Source of the DNA: Sphingomonas vulcanisoli
GTDB taxonomy: Bacteria; Pseudomonadota; Alphaproteobacteria; Sphingomonadales; Sphingomonadaceae
Direction: 5' to 3'
NCBI RefSeq assembly: GCF_011761305.1
Contig: NZ_JAAOZC010000001.1
Coordinates: 739,258-803,257 of the forward strand
DNA: 64,000 nucleotides
Of this stretch, positions 1 to 9,726 are shown piece after piece. The position numbers were made by a program, and so were the translations under genes. The first letter of the stretch is position 1; each line of letters starts with the position of its first letter. The notes below the pieces were generated by a model. That model ran no database searches and was not told the DNA's origin. It saw only the letters and a list, made by a program, of their open reading frames with translations.

Positions 1-158
1 CCGGTCAGGAAGCCGACGAAGATCGGCCACGCCAGCGCGCACGATGCGAACAGGCAGGCGGTCGTCACCAGCTTCGCCGGCACATTGCCGATCGCGCGAT
101 TGCCCAACCCCGCGATGGCGGCGGCAAGCAACGGCAGGAAAACGAGAAGCGTGATCAC
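1..158 (-). CDS. nuoL: NADH-quinone oxidoreductase subunit L, N-terminal part (cut by window edge)
   Basis: Only the first ~52 codons are in the window. From a GTG start the translation begins VITLLVFLPLLAAAIAG, the hydrophobic first helix typical of the antiporter-like proton-pumping subunit NuoL. It lies downstream of nuoK in the same direction, the normal place for nuoL. Family and position support the name; NuoM, the other antiporter-like subunit, is less likely because nuoK is normally followed by nuoL. The rest of the gene, and presumably nuoM and nuoN, lie outside. Confidence 0.8.
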   Translation of the reverse strand, partial: MITLLVFLPLLAAAIAGLGNRAIGNVPAKLVTTACLFASCALAWPIFVGFLT

Positions 159-164
159 CTAAAG

Positions 165-558
165 CCCTCTCCCTTGAGGGAGAGGGTTGGGTGAGGGTGA
201 ACCGCCGTCGATAGGGTCAGCTCGGGCTTCGCCCTCGCCGCCCCCCCCCCCCCCCCCCCCCCCCCCGCCGGGGGGGGGGGGGGGGGGGGGGGGGGGCAGA
301 CCAGCAAAGAGGGGGGAGCCCCCCCCCCCCCCCCACGCGAAAAAACACACCCCCCCCCCCCGCCCCCGCGCGGGCTCCCCCCCCCCGCCGGGGGGGGGGC
401 CCCACCCCCCGCTTTAAACCCCCCCCCCCCAACCCCCCCCCCCCCCCCCCCGGGGGGGTGGGGGTGGGGGGGGGGCCCACCGCCGTCGATAGGGTCAGCT
501 CGGGCTTCGCCCTCGCCCCCTCACCCCAACCCTCTCCCCAGCGGGGAGAGGGAGTGTA
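165..558. repeat. Palindromic intergenic element (CCCTCTCCC/GGGAGAGGG family) with corrupted centre
   Basis: Fills the nuoL-nuoK gap, the only gene-free stretch above 300 bases. The left part has CCCTCTCCC then GGGAGAGGG and GGGTGAGGG; the right part mirrors this with CCTCACCCC, CCCTCTCCCC and GGGGAGAGGG. The same family recurs in other intergenic gaps here. The centre is replaced by C and G runs (separate entry). I see no gene in this gap; the proline/glycine-rich reading frames are by-products of the homopolymers. Confidence 0.8.
240..478. other. Homopolymer C/G block flanked by a 39-bp direct repeat, probable artefact
   Basis: About 240 nt consist almost only of long C runs and G runs. 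Immediately on each side is the same 39-bp sequence (201-239 and 479-517), beginning ACCGCCGTCGATAGGGTCAG. Removing one copy plus the block would restore an ordinary palindromic element. A second block of the same design lies at 11788-11847. This suggests failed reads or a mis-joined assembly over a strong hairpin rather than natural DNA. Confidence 0.7.
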
Positions 559-575
559 GGTCGCTTGCAGCACCA

Positions 576-881
576 TCACCCCTTCATCCGATTGACGTCA
601 TCCACGGCGATCGTGCCGCGGCTGCGGAAATAGATCACCAGGATCGCGAGCCCGATCGCCGCCTCGCCCGCCGCCACGGTCAACACGAACATCGCGAACA
701 CCTGTCCCACCAGATCATGCAGATAGGCGGAGAAAGCGACGAGATTGATGTTCACGCTGAGCAGGATCAGCTCGATCGCCATCAGGATGATGATCAGATT
801 CTTACGATTGAGGAAGATGCCGAACACCCCCGTGCCGAACAGGATCGCCGAGACGGTCAGATAATGCGTAAGCCCGATCAC
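576..881 (-). CDS. nuoK: NADH-quinone oxidoreductase subunit K
   Basis: Small membrane subunit of complex I (101 aa, the usual length) that takes part in proton translocation beside NuoJ and NuoL. Three hydrophobic helices are visible. The conserved membrane glutamates fit the motifs [17 protein letters not shown] (helix 2) and [11 protein letters not shown] (helix 3). The start appears to be GTG. It follows nuoJ after a gap holding a palindromic element. Confidence 0.97.
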   Translation of the reverse strand: MIGLTHYLTVSAILFGTGVFGIFLNRKNLIIILMAIELILLSVNINLVAFSAYLHDLVGQVFAMFVLTVAAGEAAIGLAILVIYFRSRGTIAVDDVNRMKG

Positions 882-896
882 AGGGTCCGGCCTTTT

Positions 897-977
897 CCGT
901 TTGTGTCGAGCGAAGTCGAGACACGTTTGTCCTCGCCGCCCGTGACACGTCCCTCGACGTCGCTCGGGACGAACGGG
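897..977. repeat. Palindromic element, GTGTCGAGCGAAGTCGAGACAC family
   Basis: Two imperfect hairpins in tandem: TGTGTCGAGCGAAGTCGAGACACG and CGTCCCTCGACGTCGCTCGGGACG. Other copies lie at 9727-9798, 15900-15963 and inside glyS at 28230-28310. It sits in the nuoK-nuoJ gap. Confidence 0.85.
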
Positions 978-990
978 TTAGGAAGGCCAA

Positions 991-1599
991 TCACAGCTCG
1001 ACTCCCTGGCCGACGGGCGGCTGCGTGTTGCGCGTCGCATCCTGCGGGCGGCGCATATTCTGGTGCGAGACGTTCTGGCTGCGCACATCGCCGCGCTTGC
1101 GATGCGTCAGCACGATCGCCCCGATCAGGGCAACGAGCAGCACCAGCCCCGCGCCCTCAAAGATGTAGAGGTAGCGCGTGTAGATCAGGATGCCGAGCGC
1201 CTGGATATTGGGGACGGTCTCAGGCGTGGGCGCGGTGCCGGAAAGCGAAAGGCCGCCCGCATTCCAAGCGCTTTCGGCAAAGATGATCTCCGCCGCCAGC
1301 AGCGCAACCAAGGCGATGCCGAGCGGCAAATAGCGCGCAAAGCCCGTGCGCAATTCAGCAAAATCGATGTCGAGCATCATCACGACGAACAGGAACAACA
1401 CCGCGACCGCGCCAACATAGACGATCACCAGCAGCATCGCGATGAACTCGGCACCGACCAGCACCATCAGCCCCGCCGCGTTGAAAAAGGCGAGGATCAA
1501 CCACAGCACGCTGTGTACCGGATTGCGCGCGGTGACGCACAGCACGCCGGACACGCACGTGACGATCGCGAACAAGTAGAAAGCGAGAATCTGGACCAC
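991..1599 (-). CDS. nuoJ: NADH-quinone oxidoreductase subunit J
   Basis: Membrane subunit of complex I, 202 aa with five predicted helices; the N-terminal part has the family signature around NPVHSVLWLILAFFNAAGL and a long helix ending FLFVVMMLDI. The C-terminal ~40 residues after the last helix are polar (THRKRGDVRSQNVSHQ...) as in alphaproteobacterial NuoJ. The start is GTG (VVQILAFYLF). It is 9 nt after nuoI, so probably co-translated. Confidence 0.97.
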   Translation of the reverse strand: MVQILAFYLFAIVTCVSGVLCVTARNPVHSVLWLILAFFNAAGLMVLVGAEFIAMLLVIVYVGAVAVLFLFVVMMLDIDFAELRTGFARYLPLGIALVALLAAEIIFAESAWNAGGLSLSGTAPTPETVPNIQALGILIYTRYLYIFEGAGLVLLVALIGAIVLTHRKRGDVRSQNVSHQNMRRPQDATRNTQPPVGQGVEL

Positions 1600-1608
1600 C
1601 GGGCGCGC

Positions 1609-2094
1609 CTATCGATACGGCGCATCGGCGGCAAGATTGGCCGCGATCGCCCGCTCCCAGCGATCGCCGTTCGCGATCAGCTTGGCTTTGTCGTAGATCA
1701 ATTCCTCGCGCGTCTCGGTCGAATATTCGAAGTTCGGCCCCTCGACGATCGCATCCACCGGGCACGCTTCCTGGCAGAAGCCGCAATAGATGCACTTGGT
1801 CATATCGATATCGTAGCGCGTCGTGCGGCGGCTGCCGTCGGCGCGCGGCTCGGCCTCGATCGTGATCGCCTGCGCGGGGCAGATCGCCTCGCACAGCTTG
1901 CACGCGATGCAGCGCTCCTCGCCGTTGGGATAACGGCGCAGCGCATGCTCGCCGCGAAAGCGTGGGCTCAGCGGGTTCTTCTCGAACGGATAATTGATCG
2001 TCGCCTTCGCCTTGAAGAAGTAGCGCAGCGTCTTGGCGTGCGCCTTGACGAACTCCCAGAGGGTGAACGATTTAACGTAATAAGCGAGGCTCAT
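1609..2094 (-). CDS. nuoI: NADH-quinone oxidoreductase subunit I (2x[4Fe-4S])
   Basis: Peripheral-arm subunit of complex I carrying clusters N6a and N6b, which pass electrons toward NuoB. The two ferredoxin motifs are intact: [12 protein letters not shown] with cysteines 62, 65, 68, 72 and [12 protein letters not shown] with cysteines 101, 104, 107, 111. At 161 aa it has the usual length. Its ATG overlaps the nuoH stop (ATGA), which suggests translational coupling. Confidence 0.98.
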   Translation of the reverse strand: MSLAYYVKSFTLWEFVKAHAKTLRYFFKAKATINYPFEKNPLSPRFRGEHALRRYPNGEERCIACKLCEAICPAQAITIEAEPRADGSRRTTRYDIDMTKCIYCGFCQEACPVDAIVEGPNFEYSTETREELIYDKAKLIANGDRWERAIAANLAADAPYR

Positions 2095-3140
2095 GGGTGC
2101 ATCCCATAGCGAGTAAGCATCAGATAGCCCGATACGAGGAAGACCCAGATCAGCGACAGCGGCAGGAAGATCTTCCAGCCGAGCCGCATCAGCTGATCAT
2201 AGCGATAGCGCGGCACCGTCGCCTTGACCCAGCTGAAGATGAAGAAGCAGAACAGAATCTTGGCGAACAGCCAGAGGATGCCCGGAATATAATAAAGCGG
2301 CGCCCAATCGACTGGCGGCAACCATCCGCCCCAGAACAACGTGGCGTTCAGCGCGCACATCAGCAGCACGTTGCCATATTCGCCCAGCCAGAAGAGCGCG
2401 AAGCTCATCGACGAATATTCGGTCTGATAGCCGGCGACGATTTCGCTCTCCGCCTCGGTCAGATCGAACGGCGCGCGCTGCGTCTCGGCCATCGAGGAGA
2501 TCAGGAACACCACCGCCATCGGGAACAGCAAAGGATTGAGCGCGTAGAAGTTGATGAAGCCGAAGATATGCCCGCGCTGCGCCTCGACGATGGCGTTCAG
2601 GTTGAAGCTCCCCGTCCACAGCACGACCGTGACCAGCACGAAGCCGATCGAGACTTCGTAGCTCACCATCTGCGCGGCGGCGCGGATCGCGGAATAGAAG
2701 GGATATTTGGAGTTGGAAGCCCAGCCCGAAAGGATGATCCCGTAAACGCCGAGTGAGCTGACCGCGAGAATGTAGAGCAGGCCGACGTTGATGTTGGCCA
2801 GCACCGCTTTCGGCCCGAACGGGATCACCGCCCAGGCGGCGAGCGCCACCGTAAAGGTGATGATCGGCGCGATAAGGAACAGCCCGCGATTGGCCGCGGA
2901 CGGGATGATCGTCTCCTGCAGGAAGACTTTGAGGCCATCCGCGAAGCTCTGCAGCAGCCCGAACGGGCCGACGACATTGGGCCCGCGCCGCAGCGCCATC
3001 GCCGCCCAGATCTTGCGATCGGCATAGATGATCATCGCCACCGCCAGCATCAGCGGCAGCGCGATCACCAGGATATCGATGATCGTCGCGACGAAATAGG
3101 CGCCGCCATAGGGCAGGACGCCGGTAAACCAGGAGATCAT
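2091..3140 (-). CDS. nuoH: NADH-quinone oxidoreductase subunit H
   Basis: Membrane subunit at the base of the quinone channel, 349 aa with about eight helices. The signature loops are present: [19 protein letters not shown] near the N-terminus and [19 protein letters not shown] in the middle. I chose the ATG giving [13 protein letters not shown]; the longer open frame upstream runs through the palindromic element between nuoG and nuoH and is not credible protein. Confidence 0.97.
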   Translation of the reverse strand: MISWFTGVLPYGGAYFVATIIDILVIALPLMLAVAMIIYADRKIWAAMALRRGPNVVGPFGLLQSFADGLKVFLQETIIPSAANRGLFLIAPIITFTVALAAWAVIPFGPKAVLANINVGLLYILAVSSLGVYGIILSGWASNSKYPFYSAIRAAAQMVSYEVSIGFVLVTVVLWTGSFNLNAIVEAQRGHIFGFINFYALNPLLFPMAVVFLISSMAETQRAPFDLTEAESEIVAGYQTEYSSMSFALFWLGEYGNVLLMCALNATLFWGGWLPPVDWAPLYYIPGILWLFAKILFCFFIFSWVKATVPRYRYDQLMRLGWKIFLPLSLIWVFLVSGYLMLTRYGMHP

Positions 3141-3145
3141 AGTAT

Positions 3146-3275
3146 GATCCTCCCCGGCACGGGGAGGGGGACCGTGCGCAGCATGGTGGAGGGGGCGTGA
3201 GGTAAGGCGGAGCGCTCGTCGAGAGCCCCCTCCGTCAGGCCTGCAGCCTGCCACCTCCCCGTCCCGGGGAGGATC
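3146..3275. repeat. Palindromic element, GATCCTCCCCGGCACGGGGAGG family
   Basis: The outer arms GATCCTCCCCGGCACGGGGAGG and CCTCCCCGTCCCGGGGAGGATC form an inverted repeat around an inner pair (GGAGGGGGC / GCCCCCTCC). It occupies the nuoG-nuoH gap. Relatives are at 18414-18542 and 33120-33247. Confidence 0.85.
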
Positions 3276-3288
3276 TTACAGCAGCCCA

Positions 3289-5292
3289 TCACTCTGCCGC
3301 CTCCGCAAAGGCTTCGCCGTGGATCAGTTCGGCCGAACAGCGCTGCATCGTCTCGCTGGCGCGGGCAATGGCGTTGGTCAGGTAGAAGTCCTTCATCGGA
3401 TAGCTGACCGGGCCGCTGGCGGCGGCATCCAGCTTCGGCGGCGCCCATTCGTAACCGGCGAGTTCACCGATACGCCCAAGCGCCGGCACCTCTTCGGCCA
3501 TCTTCGCCCGCAGCCCATCAAGCGTATCGAACGGCAGCGTGTGGCCCAGCACTTCGGACAGCGCCCGGAAGATCGCCCAATCCTCGCGCGCGTCGCCCGG
3601 CGGGAAGACGGCGCGATCGCCGCGCTGGACGCGGCCCTCAAGGTTCACCCAGGTGCCGCTCTTCTCGGAATAGGCCGCGCCCGGCAGGATCACATCCGCC
3701 ATCGCCGCGCCCTTGTCGCCATGATGGCCGACATAGACCTTGAAGCTGCCATCGAGCACGCCGGGCTGCACGTCCTCGGCGCCAAGCAGGAAGACGAGCT
3801 TCGGCGCCGCCTTGGCGACATCGGCCATGCCGTTCGGCTGCGCATAGCCAAGCATCAGCCCGCCCATCCGCGCGGCAGAGAAATGCAGCGCATTATAACC
3901 GTTCCAGCCATCCTGAATCAGGCCAAGCGTTTCGACCAGCGCCAGGCTGGCACCCTGCCCCTTGGTCATCGCGCCGCCGCCGATGATCAGCGCCGGCCGC
4001 GCCGCCTTGCCGAACGCCTCGGTCACCCCATCGGGCAGCTTAGCGAGCAAGCCAAGATCGTTGCCCAGCCATTCGACCGGATAGGTAAGATCGATCTCCT
4101 CGCCGATCCCGAACACCTTGGCGCCGCGCTTCACCGCCTTGCGGATGCGCGTGTTGACCAACGGCGCTTCCCAGCGGACGTTGGTGCCGATCAGCAGGAT
4201 CGCGTCGGCGGTCTCGATGCCCGCGATCGTCGAATTGAAATTCACCGCCGCCAGGTTGGACGTATCGTAGCTCAAGCCATTGTCGCGGCCTTCGAGCACG
4301 CTCGATCCCATCGACCGCAGCAGCGCCTTAGCCGCGTATAGTGTCTCGCAATCGACCAGCGCACCGGACACCGCCGCGACCCTCGCGCCCGCATCCACCG
4401 CCTTGATCGCCGCGAACGCCTCGCCCCAGCTGGCAGGCACGAGCTTGCCATCCTTGCGGACATAAGGCTTGTCGAGCCGCTTGCGGACAAGGCCATCGAC
4501 GGCATGGCGCGTCTTGTCCGACGCCCACTCCTCGTTCACGTCCTCGTTGACGCGCGGCAGCGCGCGCAGCACCTGACGGCCCCGGCTATCGAGCCGGATG
4601 TTGGTGCCGACCGCATCCATCACGTCGATCGCGAAAGTCTTCTTGAGCTCCCACGGCCGCGCCTCGAAGGCATAAGGCTTGGAGGTCAGCGCGCCGACCG
4701 GGCAAAGATCGACGACATTGCCCGAAAGTTCGCTCGTCACCGCCTTTTCCAGATAGGAGGTGATCTGCATATTCTCGCCGCGATACAGCGCGCCGATTTC
4801 CTCGACCCCCGCCACTTCCTCGGCGAAGCGCACGCAGCGGGTGCACTGGATGCAGCGGGTCATGACCGTCTTGACGATCGGGCCCATATATTTCTCGGTC
4901 ACCGCCCGCTTGTTCTCGATGAAGCGGGTGTGGCCGCGCCCGTAAGCCAGGCTCTGGTCCTGCAGATCACACTCGCCGCCCTGATCACAGATCGGGCAAT
5001 CGAGCGGATGATTGATCAGCAGGAATTCCATCATGCCTTCACGGGCATGTTTCACCATCGGCGTGTTGGTGAAGACCTCCTGCTTGTCGGCGGCGGGCAG
5101 CGCGCAACTCGCCTGAGGCTTGGGCGGCCCCGGCTTCACCTCGACAAGACACATCCGGCAATTGCCCGCAATGCTCAGCCGCTCATGATAACAAAAACGC
5201 GGAATCTCCTTCCCCGCGGCCTCGCAAGCCTGGAGCACGGTGGCGCCCTGCGGCACCTCCACTTCGATTCCATCGACGGTGAGTATGGGCAT
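3289..5292 (-). CDS. nuoG: NADH-quinone oxidoreductase subunit G
   Basis: Large peripheral subunit, 667 aa. The N-terminal 2Fe-2S ferredoxin domain has cysteines 34, 45, 48 and 63; next comes the His/Cys cluster motif HPLDCPICDQGGECD, a 4Fe-4S pair with MTRCIQCTRCVRF, then the long molybdopterin-oxidoreductase-like domain without evident catalytic role. The start MPILTVDGIEVE is preceded by GGCGGAG and lies 4 nt after the nuoF stop. A longer in-frame start would run back into nuoF and was rejected. Confidence 0.97.
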   Translation of the reverse strand: MPILTVDGIEVEVPQGATVLQACEAAGKEIPRFCYHERLSIAGNCRMCLVEVKPGPPKPQASCALPAADKQEVFTNTPMVKHAREGMMEFLLINHPLDCPICDQGGECDLQDQSLAYGRGHTRFIENKRAVTEKYMGPIVKTVMTRCIQCTRCVRFAEEVAGVEEIGALYRGENMQITSYLEKAVTSELSGNVVDLCPVGALTSKPYAFEARPWELKKTFAIDVMDAVGTNIRLDSRGRQVLRALPRVNEDVNEEWASDKTRHAVDGLVRKRLDKPYVRKDGKLVPASWGEAFAAIKAVDAGARVAAVSGALVDCETLYAAKALLRSMGSSVLEGRDNGLSYDTSNLAAVNFNSTIAGIETADAILLIGTNVRWEAPLVNTRIRKAVKRGAKVFGIGEEIDLTYPVEWLGNDLGLLAKLPDGVTEAFGKAARPALIIGGGAMTKGQGASLALVETLGLIQDGWNGYNALHFSAARMGGLMLGYAQPNGMADVAKAAPKLVFLLGAEDVQPGVLDGSFKVYVGHHGDKGAAMADVILPGAAYSEKSGTWVNLEGRVQRGDRAVFPPGDAREDWAIFRALSEVLGHTLPFDTLDGLRAKMAEEVPALGRIGELAGYEWAPPKLDAAASGPVSYPMKDFYLTNAIARASETMQRCSAELIHGEAFAEAAE

Positions 5293-5296
5293 CTTG

Positions 5297-6601
5297 TTAC
5301 TCCGCCGCGACGGCGAGAGGCTCGCCGCGACGTTCACTGATCCGCCGCTCGATCTCGGGGCGGAAATGTTTGATCAGGCCCTGGATCGGCCAGGCGGCGG
5401 CGTCGCCGAGCGCGCAGATCGAATGGCCTTCGACCTGCTTGGTGACCTGCTGCAGCAGATCGATCTCGTGCATCTCGGCCTCGCCGCTGCGCAGCCGCTC
5501 CATCACGCGCCACATCCAGCCGGTGCCTTCGCGGCACGGGGTGCACTGGCCGCAGCTCTCATGCTTGTAGAAATAGCTGATGCGGCTGATTGCGCGGACG
5601 ATGTCGGTGGATTTGTCCATGACGATCACCGCCGCCGTGCCGAGGCCCGAGCCGACATCGCGCAGGCCATCGAAATCCATCGGCGCGTCCATGATCTGCG
5701 CGGCGGGCACCAGCGGCACCGAAGAGCCGCCGGGGATCACCGCGAGCAGATTGTCCCAGCCGCCGCGGATGCCGCCGGCGTGCTTCTCGATCAGTTCGCG
5801 GAAGCTGATCCCCATCGCCTCTTCGACGACGGTCGGCGTATTCACATGGCCGCTGATCTGGAAGAGCTTGGTGCCCTGGTTCTTTTCGCGGCCGATGCCG
5901 GCGAACCACGCCGCACCGCGCCGCAAAATCGTCGGCACTACGGCGATCGATTCGACATTGTTCACCGTCGTCGGGCAGCCATAAAGGCCGACGCCCGCCG
6001 GGAAAGGCGGCTTCAGGCGCGGCTGGCCCTTTTTCCCTTCGAGGCTCTCGATCTGCGCGGTTTCCTCGCCGCAAATATAGGCCCCGGCGCCACGGTGGAC
6101 GAAGACATCGAAATCATAGCCCGACCCGGCGGCATTCTTGCCGAGGAAGCCCTTGGCGTAGGCCTGCTCCACCGCCGCGAAGAGATTCTCGGCCTCACGG
6201 ATGAACTCGCCGCGGATGTAGATGTAGGCGGCGCGCGCGCGCATCGCGAAGCCCGCGATCAGCGCACCTTCCAGCAGCTTGTGCGGATCGTGGCGCAGGA
6301 TCTCGCGGTCCTTGCACGAGCCGGGCTCTGATTCATCGGCGTTGATCAGCAGGAAGCTTGGCTTACCGGGCTTCTGCTCCTTGGGCATGAAGCTCCACTT
6401 CATGCCGGTCGGAAAGCCCGCGCCGCCGCGCCCGCGCAGGCCGCTGGCCTTGATATCCTCGATGATCTGGTCCTGCCCACGGACCATCAGATCCTTGGTA
6501 TTGTCCCAGTCGCCGCGCTTCATCGCGCCTTCTACGCCCCAATCCTGGAAGCCGTAGATGTTGGTGAAGATGCGATCCTTGTCGTCGATCGAGGCAATCA
6601 T
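5297..6601 (-). CDS. nuoF: NADH-quinone oxidoreductase subunit F (NADH/FMN-binding)
   Basis: Binds NADH and FMN and cluster N3; the entry point of electrons into complex I. Visible motifs are [10 protein letters not shown] (NADH/FMN binding), [12 protein letters not shown], and the N3 motif [13 protein letters not shown]. At 434 aa it has normal length from [12 protein letters not shown]; the 49 codons upstream in the same frame are palindromic-element sequence. It sits between nuoE and nuoG, and the gap to nuoE contains a long nested hairpin. Confidence 0.97.
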   Translation of the reverse strand: MIASIDDKDRIFTNIYGFQDWGVEGAMKRGDWDNTKDLMVRGQDQIIEDIKASGLRGRGGAGFPTGMKWSFMPKEQKPGKPSFLLINADESEPGSCKDREILRHDPHKLLEGALIAGFAMRARAAYIYIRGEFIREAENLFAAVEQAYAKGFLGKNAAGSGYDFDVFVHRGAGAYICGEETAQIESLEGKKGQPRLKPPFPAGVGLYGCPTTVNNVESIAVVPTILRRGAAWFAGIGREKNQGTKLFQISGHVNTPTVVEEAMGISFRELIEKHAGGIRGGWDNLLAVIPGGSSVPLVPAAQIMDAPMDFDGLRDVGSGLGTAAVIVMDKSTDIVRAISRISYFYKHESCGQCTPCREGTGWMWRVMERLRSGEAEMHEIDLLQQVTKQVEGHSICALGDAAAWPIQGLIKHFRPEIERRISERRGEPLAVAAE

Positions 6602-6617
6602 GGGCGCGTTCCCTTTA

Positions 6618-6780
6618 GCCCTCTCCCCTTGTGGGAGAGGGTTGGGAGAGGGGTTCCCGCATTGGATAGGGCAGAGCTCGGCTGCACCATCGCACACCCC
6701 TCTCCCCAGCCTTTGCGGGCGAGTGTTCGTCCCCAGGACGAACACCAAAACGCCCGCAAACCCACAAGGGGAGAGGGAGA
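6618..6780. repeat. Palindromic element with nested perfect hairpin (nuoE-nuoF gap)
   Basis: CCCTCTCCCC/GGGGAGAGGG-type arms enclose a second inverted repeat: TTTGCGGGCG (6712-6721) pairs with CGCCCGCAAA (6751-6760), and inside it GTGTTCGTCC (6723-6732) pairs with GGACGAACAC (6736-6745). Twenty base pairs are perfect. Confidence 0.85.
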
Positions 6781-6794
6781 TTTCTGCAGCGCAC

Positions 6795-7433
6795 TCACGA
6801 CGTAAATTCCTTAAGCACGGTCGGGCCGCCCATAGGCGCCGCGAGGAAGCGATCGACCTGCGGGCCGGGCTTGGGCGTTTCGCCCCGCGCCAGCGCCTCT
6901 AGGATCGCGGTCGTCGTCTCGAAGGTCAGGTCTTCGTAATTGTCGTCGTTGATCTGCACCATCGGCGCGTTGACGCAAGCACCCAGGCATTCGACCTCGG
7001 TCAGCGTGAACAGGCCGTCGGGCGTGGTCTGGCCCTTCTTGAGGCCCTTCTTGTAGCAGGCATCGAGCACGTCATCAGATCCGCGCAACATGCACGGCGT
7101 CGTCCCGCAGACCTGGACATGATAGCGGCCGACCGGCGCCATATTGTACATCGTATAGAAGCTGACGACCTCAAGCGCGCGGATGTAAGGCATCCCCACC
7201 GCCTTGGCGCAATATTCGATCACCGGCACGGGCAGCCAGCCTTGCGTATTGGTCTCGGCGCCAACCTGCCGCTGCGCGAGATCGAGCAGGGGCATGATCG
7301 CCGAATGCTCGCGGCCTTTGGGGTAACGCGCGAAGATTGTCTTAACCTGCTCGACATTCTCGGCCGACCATTCAAACGCGCCCCAGCGCGCACGGGTCTC
7401 GGCCTCGTCGGGGATGTGGGCTGCGTCAGACAT
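6795..7433 (-). CDS. nuoE: NADH-quinone oxidoreductase subunit E
   Basis: 24-kDa-type subunit with 2Fe-2S cluster N1a, partner of NuoF. The four ligand cysteines are in [10 protein letters not shown] and [11 protein letters not shown]. The 212-aa length, with a ~40-residue tail after the thioredoxin-like fold, is usual in alphaproteobacteria. The start shares one nucleotide with the stop of the upstream small coiled-coil gene (TAATG), so translation is probably coupled. Confidence 0.97.
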   Translation of the reverse strand: MSDAAHIPDEAETRARWGAFEWSAENVEQVKTIFARYPKGREHSAIMPLLDLAQRQVGAETNTQGWLPVPVIEYCAKAVGMPYIRALEVVSFYTMYNMAPVGRYHVQVCGTTPCMLRGSDDVLDACYKKGLKKGQTTPDGLFTLTEVECLGACVNAPMVQINDDNYEDLTFETTTAILEALARGETPKPGPQVDRFLAAPMGGPTVLKEFTS

Positions 7434-7660
7434 TAGCGCGCCTCACTCAATTCAAGCCGGCGTTCAACGCGCTTCATTCTCTCATCCAAACGATCGAGTC
7501 GGGTGTTCACACCGGAGAGCGTTATGAACATGCCCCCGATATGCTCATCGACGGCAGTGGCTCGGGTCTTGAGTTCGCTGACATCCCCCTCAATGTTATC
7601 CAGCCGCTTGTCGATACGGCGGAGCATTTCAAGGATCAGATTTTCAACATTGTCGGTCAC
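7433..7660 (-). CDS. Small coiled-coil protein inside the nuo operon, function unknown
   Basis: A 75-aa charged protein with heptad-like leucines and isoleucines ([20 protein letters not shown], then [17 protein letters not shown]), probably one long helix or a coiled coil, with no signal peptide, cysteines or membrane segment. Its ATG overlaps the nuoD stop by 4 nt and its stop overlaps the nuoE start by 1 nt, so it is embedded in the operon's translation. It is not one of the canonical 14 complex I subunits. A role as assembly or accessory factor is only a guess. Confidence 0.8.
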   Translation of the reverse strand: MTDNVENLILEMLRRIDKRLDNIEGDVSELKTRATAVDEHIGGMFITLSGVNTRLDRLDERMKRVERRLELSEAR

Positions 7661-8886
7661 CGATCACACTCCCCGAACACGACATCGATCGCCGAAAGGA
7701 TAGCGGTGGTGTCGGCCAGCATGTGGCCCTTCATCATGAAGTCCATCGCCTGTAGGTGGCTGAAGGCGGTCGGGCGGATCTTGCAGCGATAGGGCTTGTT
7801 GGTGCCGTCCGACACGAGGAACACGCCGAACTCGCCCTTGGGGCTTTCGGTCGCGACATAGACCTCGCCGGCGGGCACATGGAAGCCCTCGGTGTAGAGC
7901 TTGAAGTGATGGATCAGCGCCTCCATCGATTGCTTCATCTCGGCGCGCTTGGGGGGCACGACCTTACGATCGAGGCTGGCGATCGGCCCCTGGGGCATTT
8001 CGGCGAGGCACTGCTTGATGATCCGCATCGATTGGCGGACCTCCTCGACGCGCACCATGAAGCGATCGTAGCAATCGCCCTTGGTGCCGACCGGCACATC
8101 AAAATTCATACGATCATAGACATCATAGGGCTGCGACTTGCGGATATCCCACGGCACACCCGCGGCACGGATCATCGGGCCGGAAAAGCCCCAGGCGATC
8201 GCGTCATCGCGGCTGACCGTGCCGATATCGACGTTGCGCTGCTTGAAGATGCGATTGTCGGCAACGAGGCTGATCGCATCCTCGAACAGGCGCGGCATTC
8301 GTTCGTCGAGCCAGTCGCCGATGTCGGTCAGCAGCTTGAGCGGCACGTCCTGATGGACGCCGCCGGGGCGGAACCACGCCATATGCATCCGCGCGCCCGA
8401 CGCCCGCTCAAAGAATCCGTAGCAATCCTCGCGCACCTCGAAGAGCCACAGGTTGGGCGTCATCGCGCCCACGTCCATCACGTGGGAGCCGAGGTTGAGC
8501 ATGTGATTGCAGATGCGGCTTAGCTCGGCGAACAGCACGCGCAGATATTGCGCACGGATCGGCACCTCGATTCCCAGCAATTTCTCGATCGCCAGCACAT
8601 AGCTGTGCTCCATGTTGAGCGGCGAACAATAATCGAGGCGATCGAAATAAGGCAGCGCCTGCAGATAGGTCTTATATTCGATCAGCTTCTCGGTGCCGCG
8701 GTGCAGCAGGCCGATATGCGGATCGACGCGCTCCACGATCTCACCGTCCAGCTCCATGACCAAGCGCAGCACGCCATGCGCGGCAGGATGCTGCGGGCCG
8801 AAGTTGATGGTGTAATTGTCGGCGCCGTGATCGCTATCGATCGCGGCGGCATCGGACGTGCCGACGGTGACGGTGCGGGTGGTCAT
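7657..8886 (-). CDS. nuoD: NADH-quinone oxidoreductase subunit D
   Basis: 49-kDa-type subunit forming the quinone-binding site with NuoB; related to [NiFe] hydrogenase large subunits but without the metal cysteines. Motifs include [14 protein letters not shown] with the quinone-site histidine region near residue 30, [14 protein letters not shown], and a C-terminal DVVFGECDR as in family members. 409 aa from ATG with [13 protein letters not shown] before the domain. Separated from nuoC by a palindromic element. Confidence 0.97.
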   Translation of the reverse strand: MTTRTVTVGTSDAAAIDSDHGADNYTINFGPQHPAAHGVLRLVMELDGEIVERVDPHIGLLHRGTEKLIEYKTYLQALPYFDRLDYCSPLNMEHSYVLAIEKLLGIEVPIRAQYLRVLFAELSRICNHMLNLGSHVMDVGAMTPNLWLFEVREDCYGFFERASGARMHMAWFRPGGVHQDVPLKLLTDIGDWLDERMPRLFEDAISLVADNRIFKQRNVDIGTVSRDDAIAWGFSGPMIRAAGVPWDIRKSQPYDVYDRMNFDVPVGTKGDCYDRFMVRVEEVRQSMRIIKQCLAEMPQGPIASLDRKVVPPKRAEMKQSMEALIHHFKLYTEGFHVPAGEVYVATESPKGEFGVFLVSDGTNKPYRCKIRPTAFSHLQAMDFMMKGHMLADTTAILSAIDVVFGECDR

Positions 8887-8903
8887 AGGGGGCGAGCCTC
8901 TAA

Positions 8904-9040
8904 GCCCTCTCCCGTCTTCACGGGAGAGGGTTGGGTGAGGGTCTTTTTCTTTCTGAGAGCGAACGCCTTCAGAAGAAGACCCTCACCTCCCATCGCCTGG
9001 GGCGACCGGCCCCTCCTCTCCCGCGAAAGCGAGAGAGGGT
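8904..9040. repeat. Palindromic element (CCCTCTCCC family), nuoC-nuoD gap
   Basis: The arm CCCTCTCCCGTCTTCACGGGAGAGGG is a hairpin itself; further on, GGGTGAGGGTCTT pairs with AAGACCCTCACC, and a degenerate copy CCTCTCCCGCGAAAGCGAGAGAGG closes the element. About 137 nt, no gene. Confidence 0.8.
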
Positions 9041-9055
9041 TATGGCGGGCGGCGC

Positions 9056-9718
9056 TCATTTCTTCACCTCGTCCGCCTTCAGCGGCGTCGGCGCGCCTGG
9101 AGCCTGTGGCGCCTTCTCGTCGCCGGGCAGCACGTAATCGGCGCCTTCCCAAGGGCTGGTGAAATCGAACGTGCGGAAATCCTGCGCGAGCTGCACCGTC
9201 TCATAGACCACGCGCTTCTCGGTCTCCGAATAGCGCAGCTCGACGAAGCCGGTCAGCGGGAAATCCTTGCGCTGCGGATGGCCCGAGAAGCCATAATCGG
9301 TGAGGATGCGGCGCAGATCCGCGTTGCCCTCGAACAGCACGCCGTACATGTCGTACACCTCGCGCTCCAACCAGCCCGCGACCGGCCACAGCGATGTGAC
9401 CGAAGGCACCGGCTGCACCTCATCGGTGGCGACATGGACGCGCAGGCGATGGTTCTTGGTCAGCGAGAGCAGGCAATATACGACTTCAAACCGCTCAGCC
9501 CGATCGGGATAATCGACGCCCGCGATCTCCATCAGCTGCTGATAATGGAGGTCGTCACGCAGGATGCGCAGCGCTTCGACCAGCGCCTCGCGCTTCACGT
9601 CAAGCCGGATTTCACCGACATGCTCGAAAGCAGCCGCAAGCCTTTCGCCAAGCGCGGCCTTGACGGTGTCAATCACGCCATCGTTGGCGGCGAACTTGGG
9701 GTGGGGACTACCCATCAA
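9056..9718 (-). CDS. nuoC: NADH-quinone oxidoreductase subunit C
   Basis: 30-kDa-type subunit of the peripheral arm, 220 aa, not fused to NuoD. The family region is clear: [20 protein letters not shown] followed by [19 protein letters not shown] and [20 protein letters not shown]. The last ~30 residues are a Pro/Ala/Lys-rich tail ([18 protein letters not shown]) beyond the conserved fold. Confidence 0.97.
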   Translation of the reverse strand: MMGSPHPKFAANDGVIDTVKAALGERLAAAFEHVGEIRLDVKREALVEALRILRDDLHYQQLMEIAGVDYPDRAERFEVVYCLLSLTKNHRLRVHVATDEVQPVPSVTSLWPVAGWLEREVYDMYGVLFEGNADLRRILTDYGFSGHPQRKDFPLTGFVELRYSETEKRVVYETVQLAQDFRTFDFTSPWEGADYVLPGDEKAPQAPGAPTPLKADEVKK

Positions 9719-9726
9719 ATAGAAAT

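Noticed and set aside
159..579. Open frames with poly-proline and poly-glycine products
   Set aside because: They are translations of C and G runs, themselves probably an artefact; no ribosome-binding site or family resemblance.
1063..2109. Long plus-strand frames opposite the nuo genes (and similar antisense frames opposite nuoG, glyS, ppdK and alaS)
   Set aside because: High-GC codon structure opens antisense frames; they lack family motifs, are rich in Arg/His/Asp patterns, and lie across well-supported genes.
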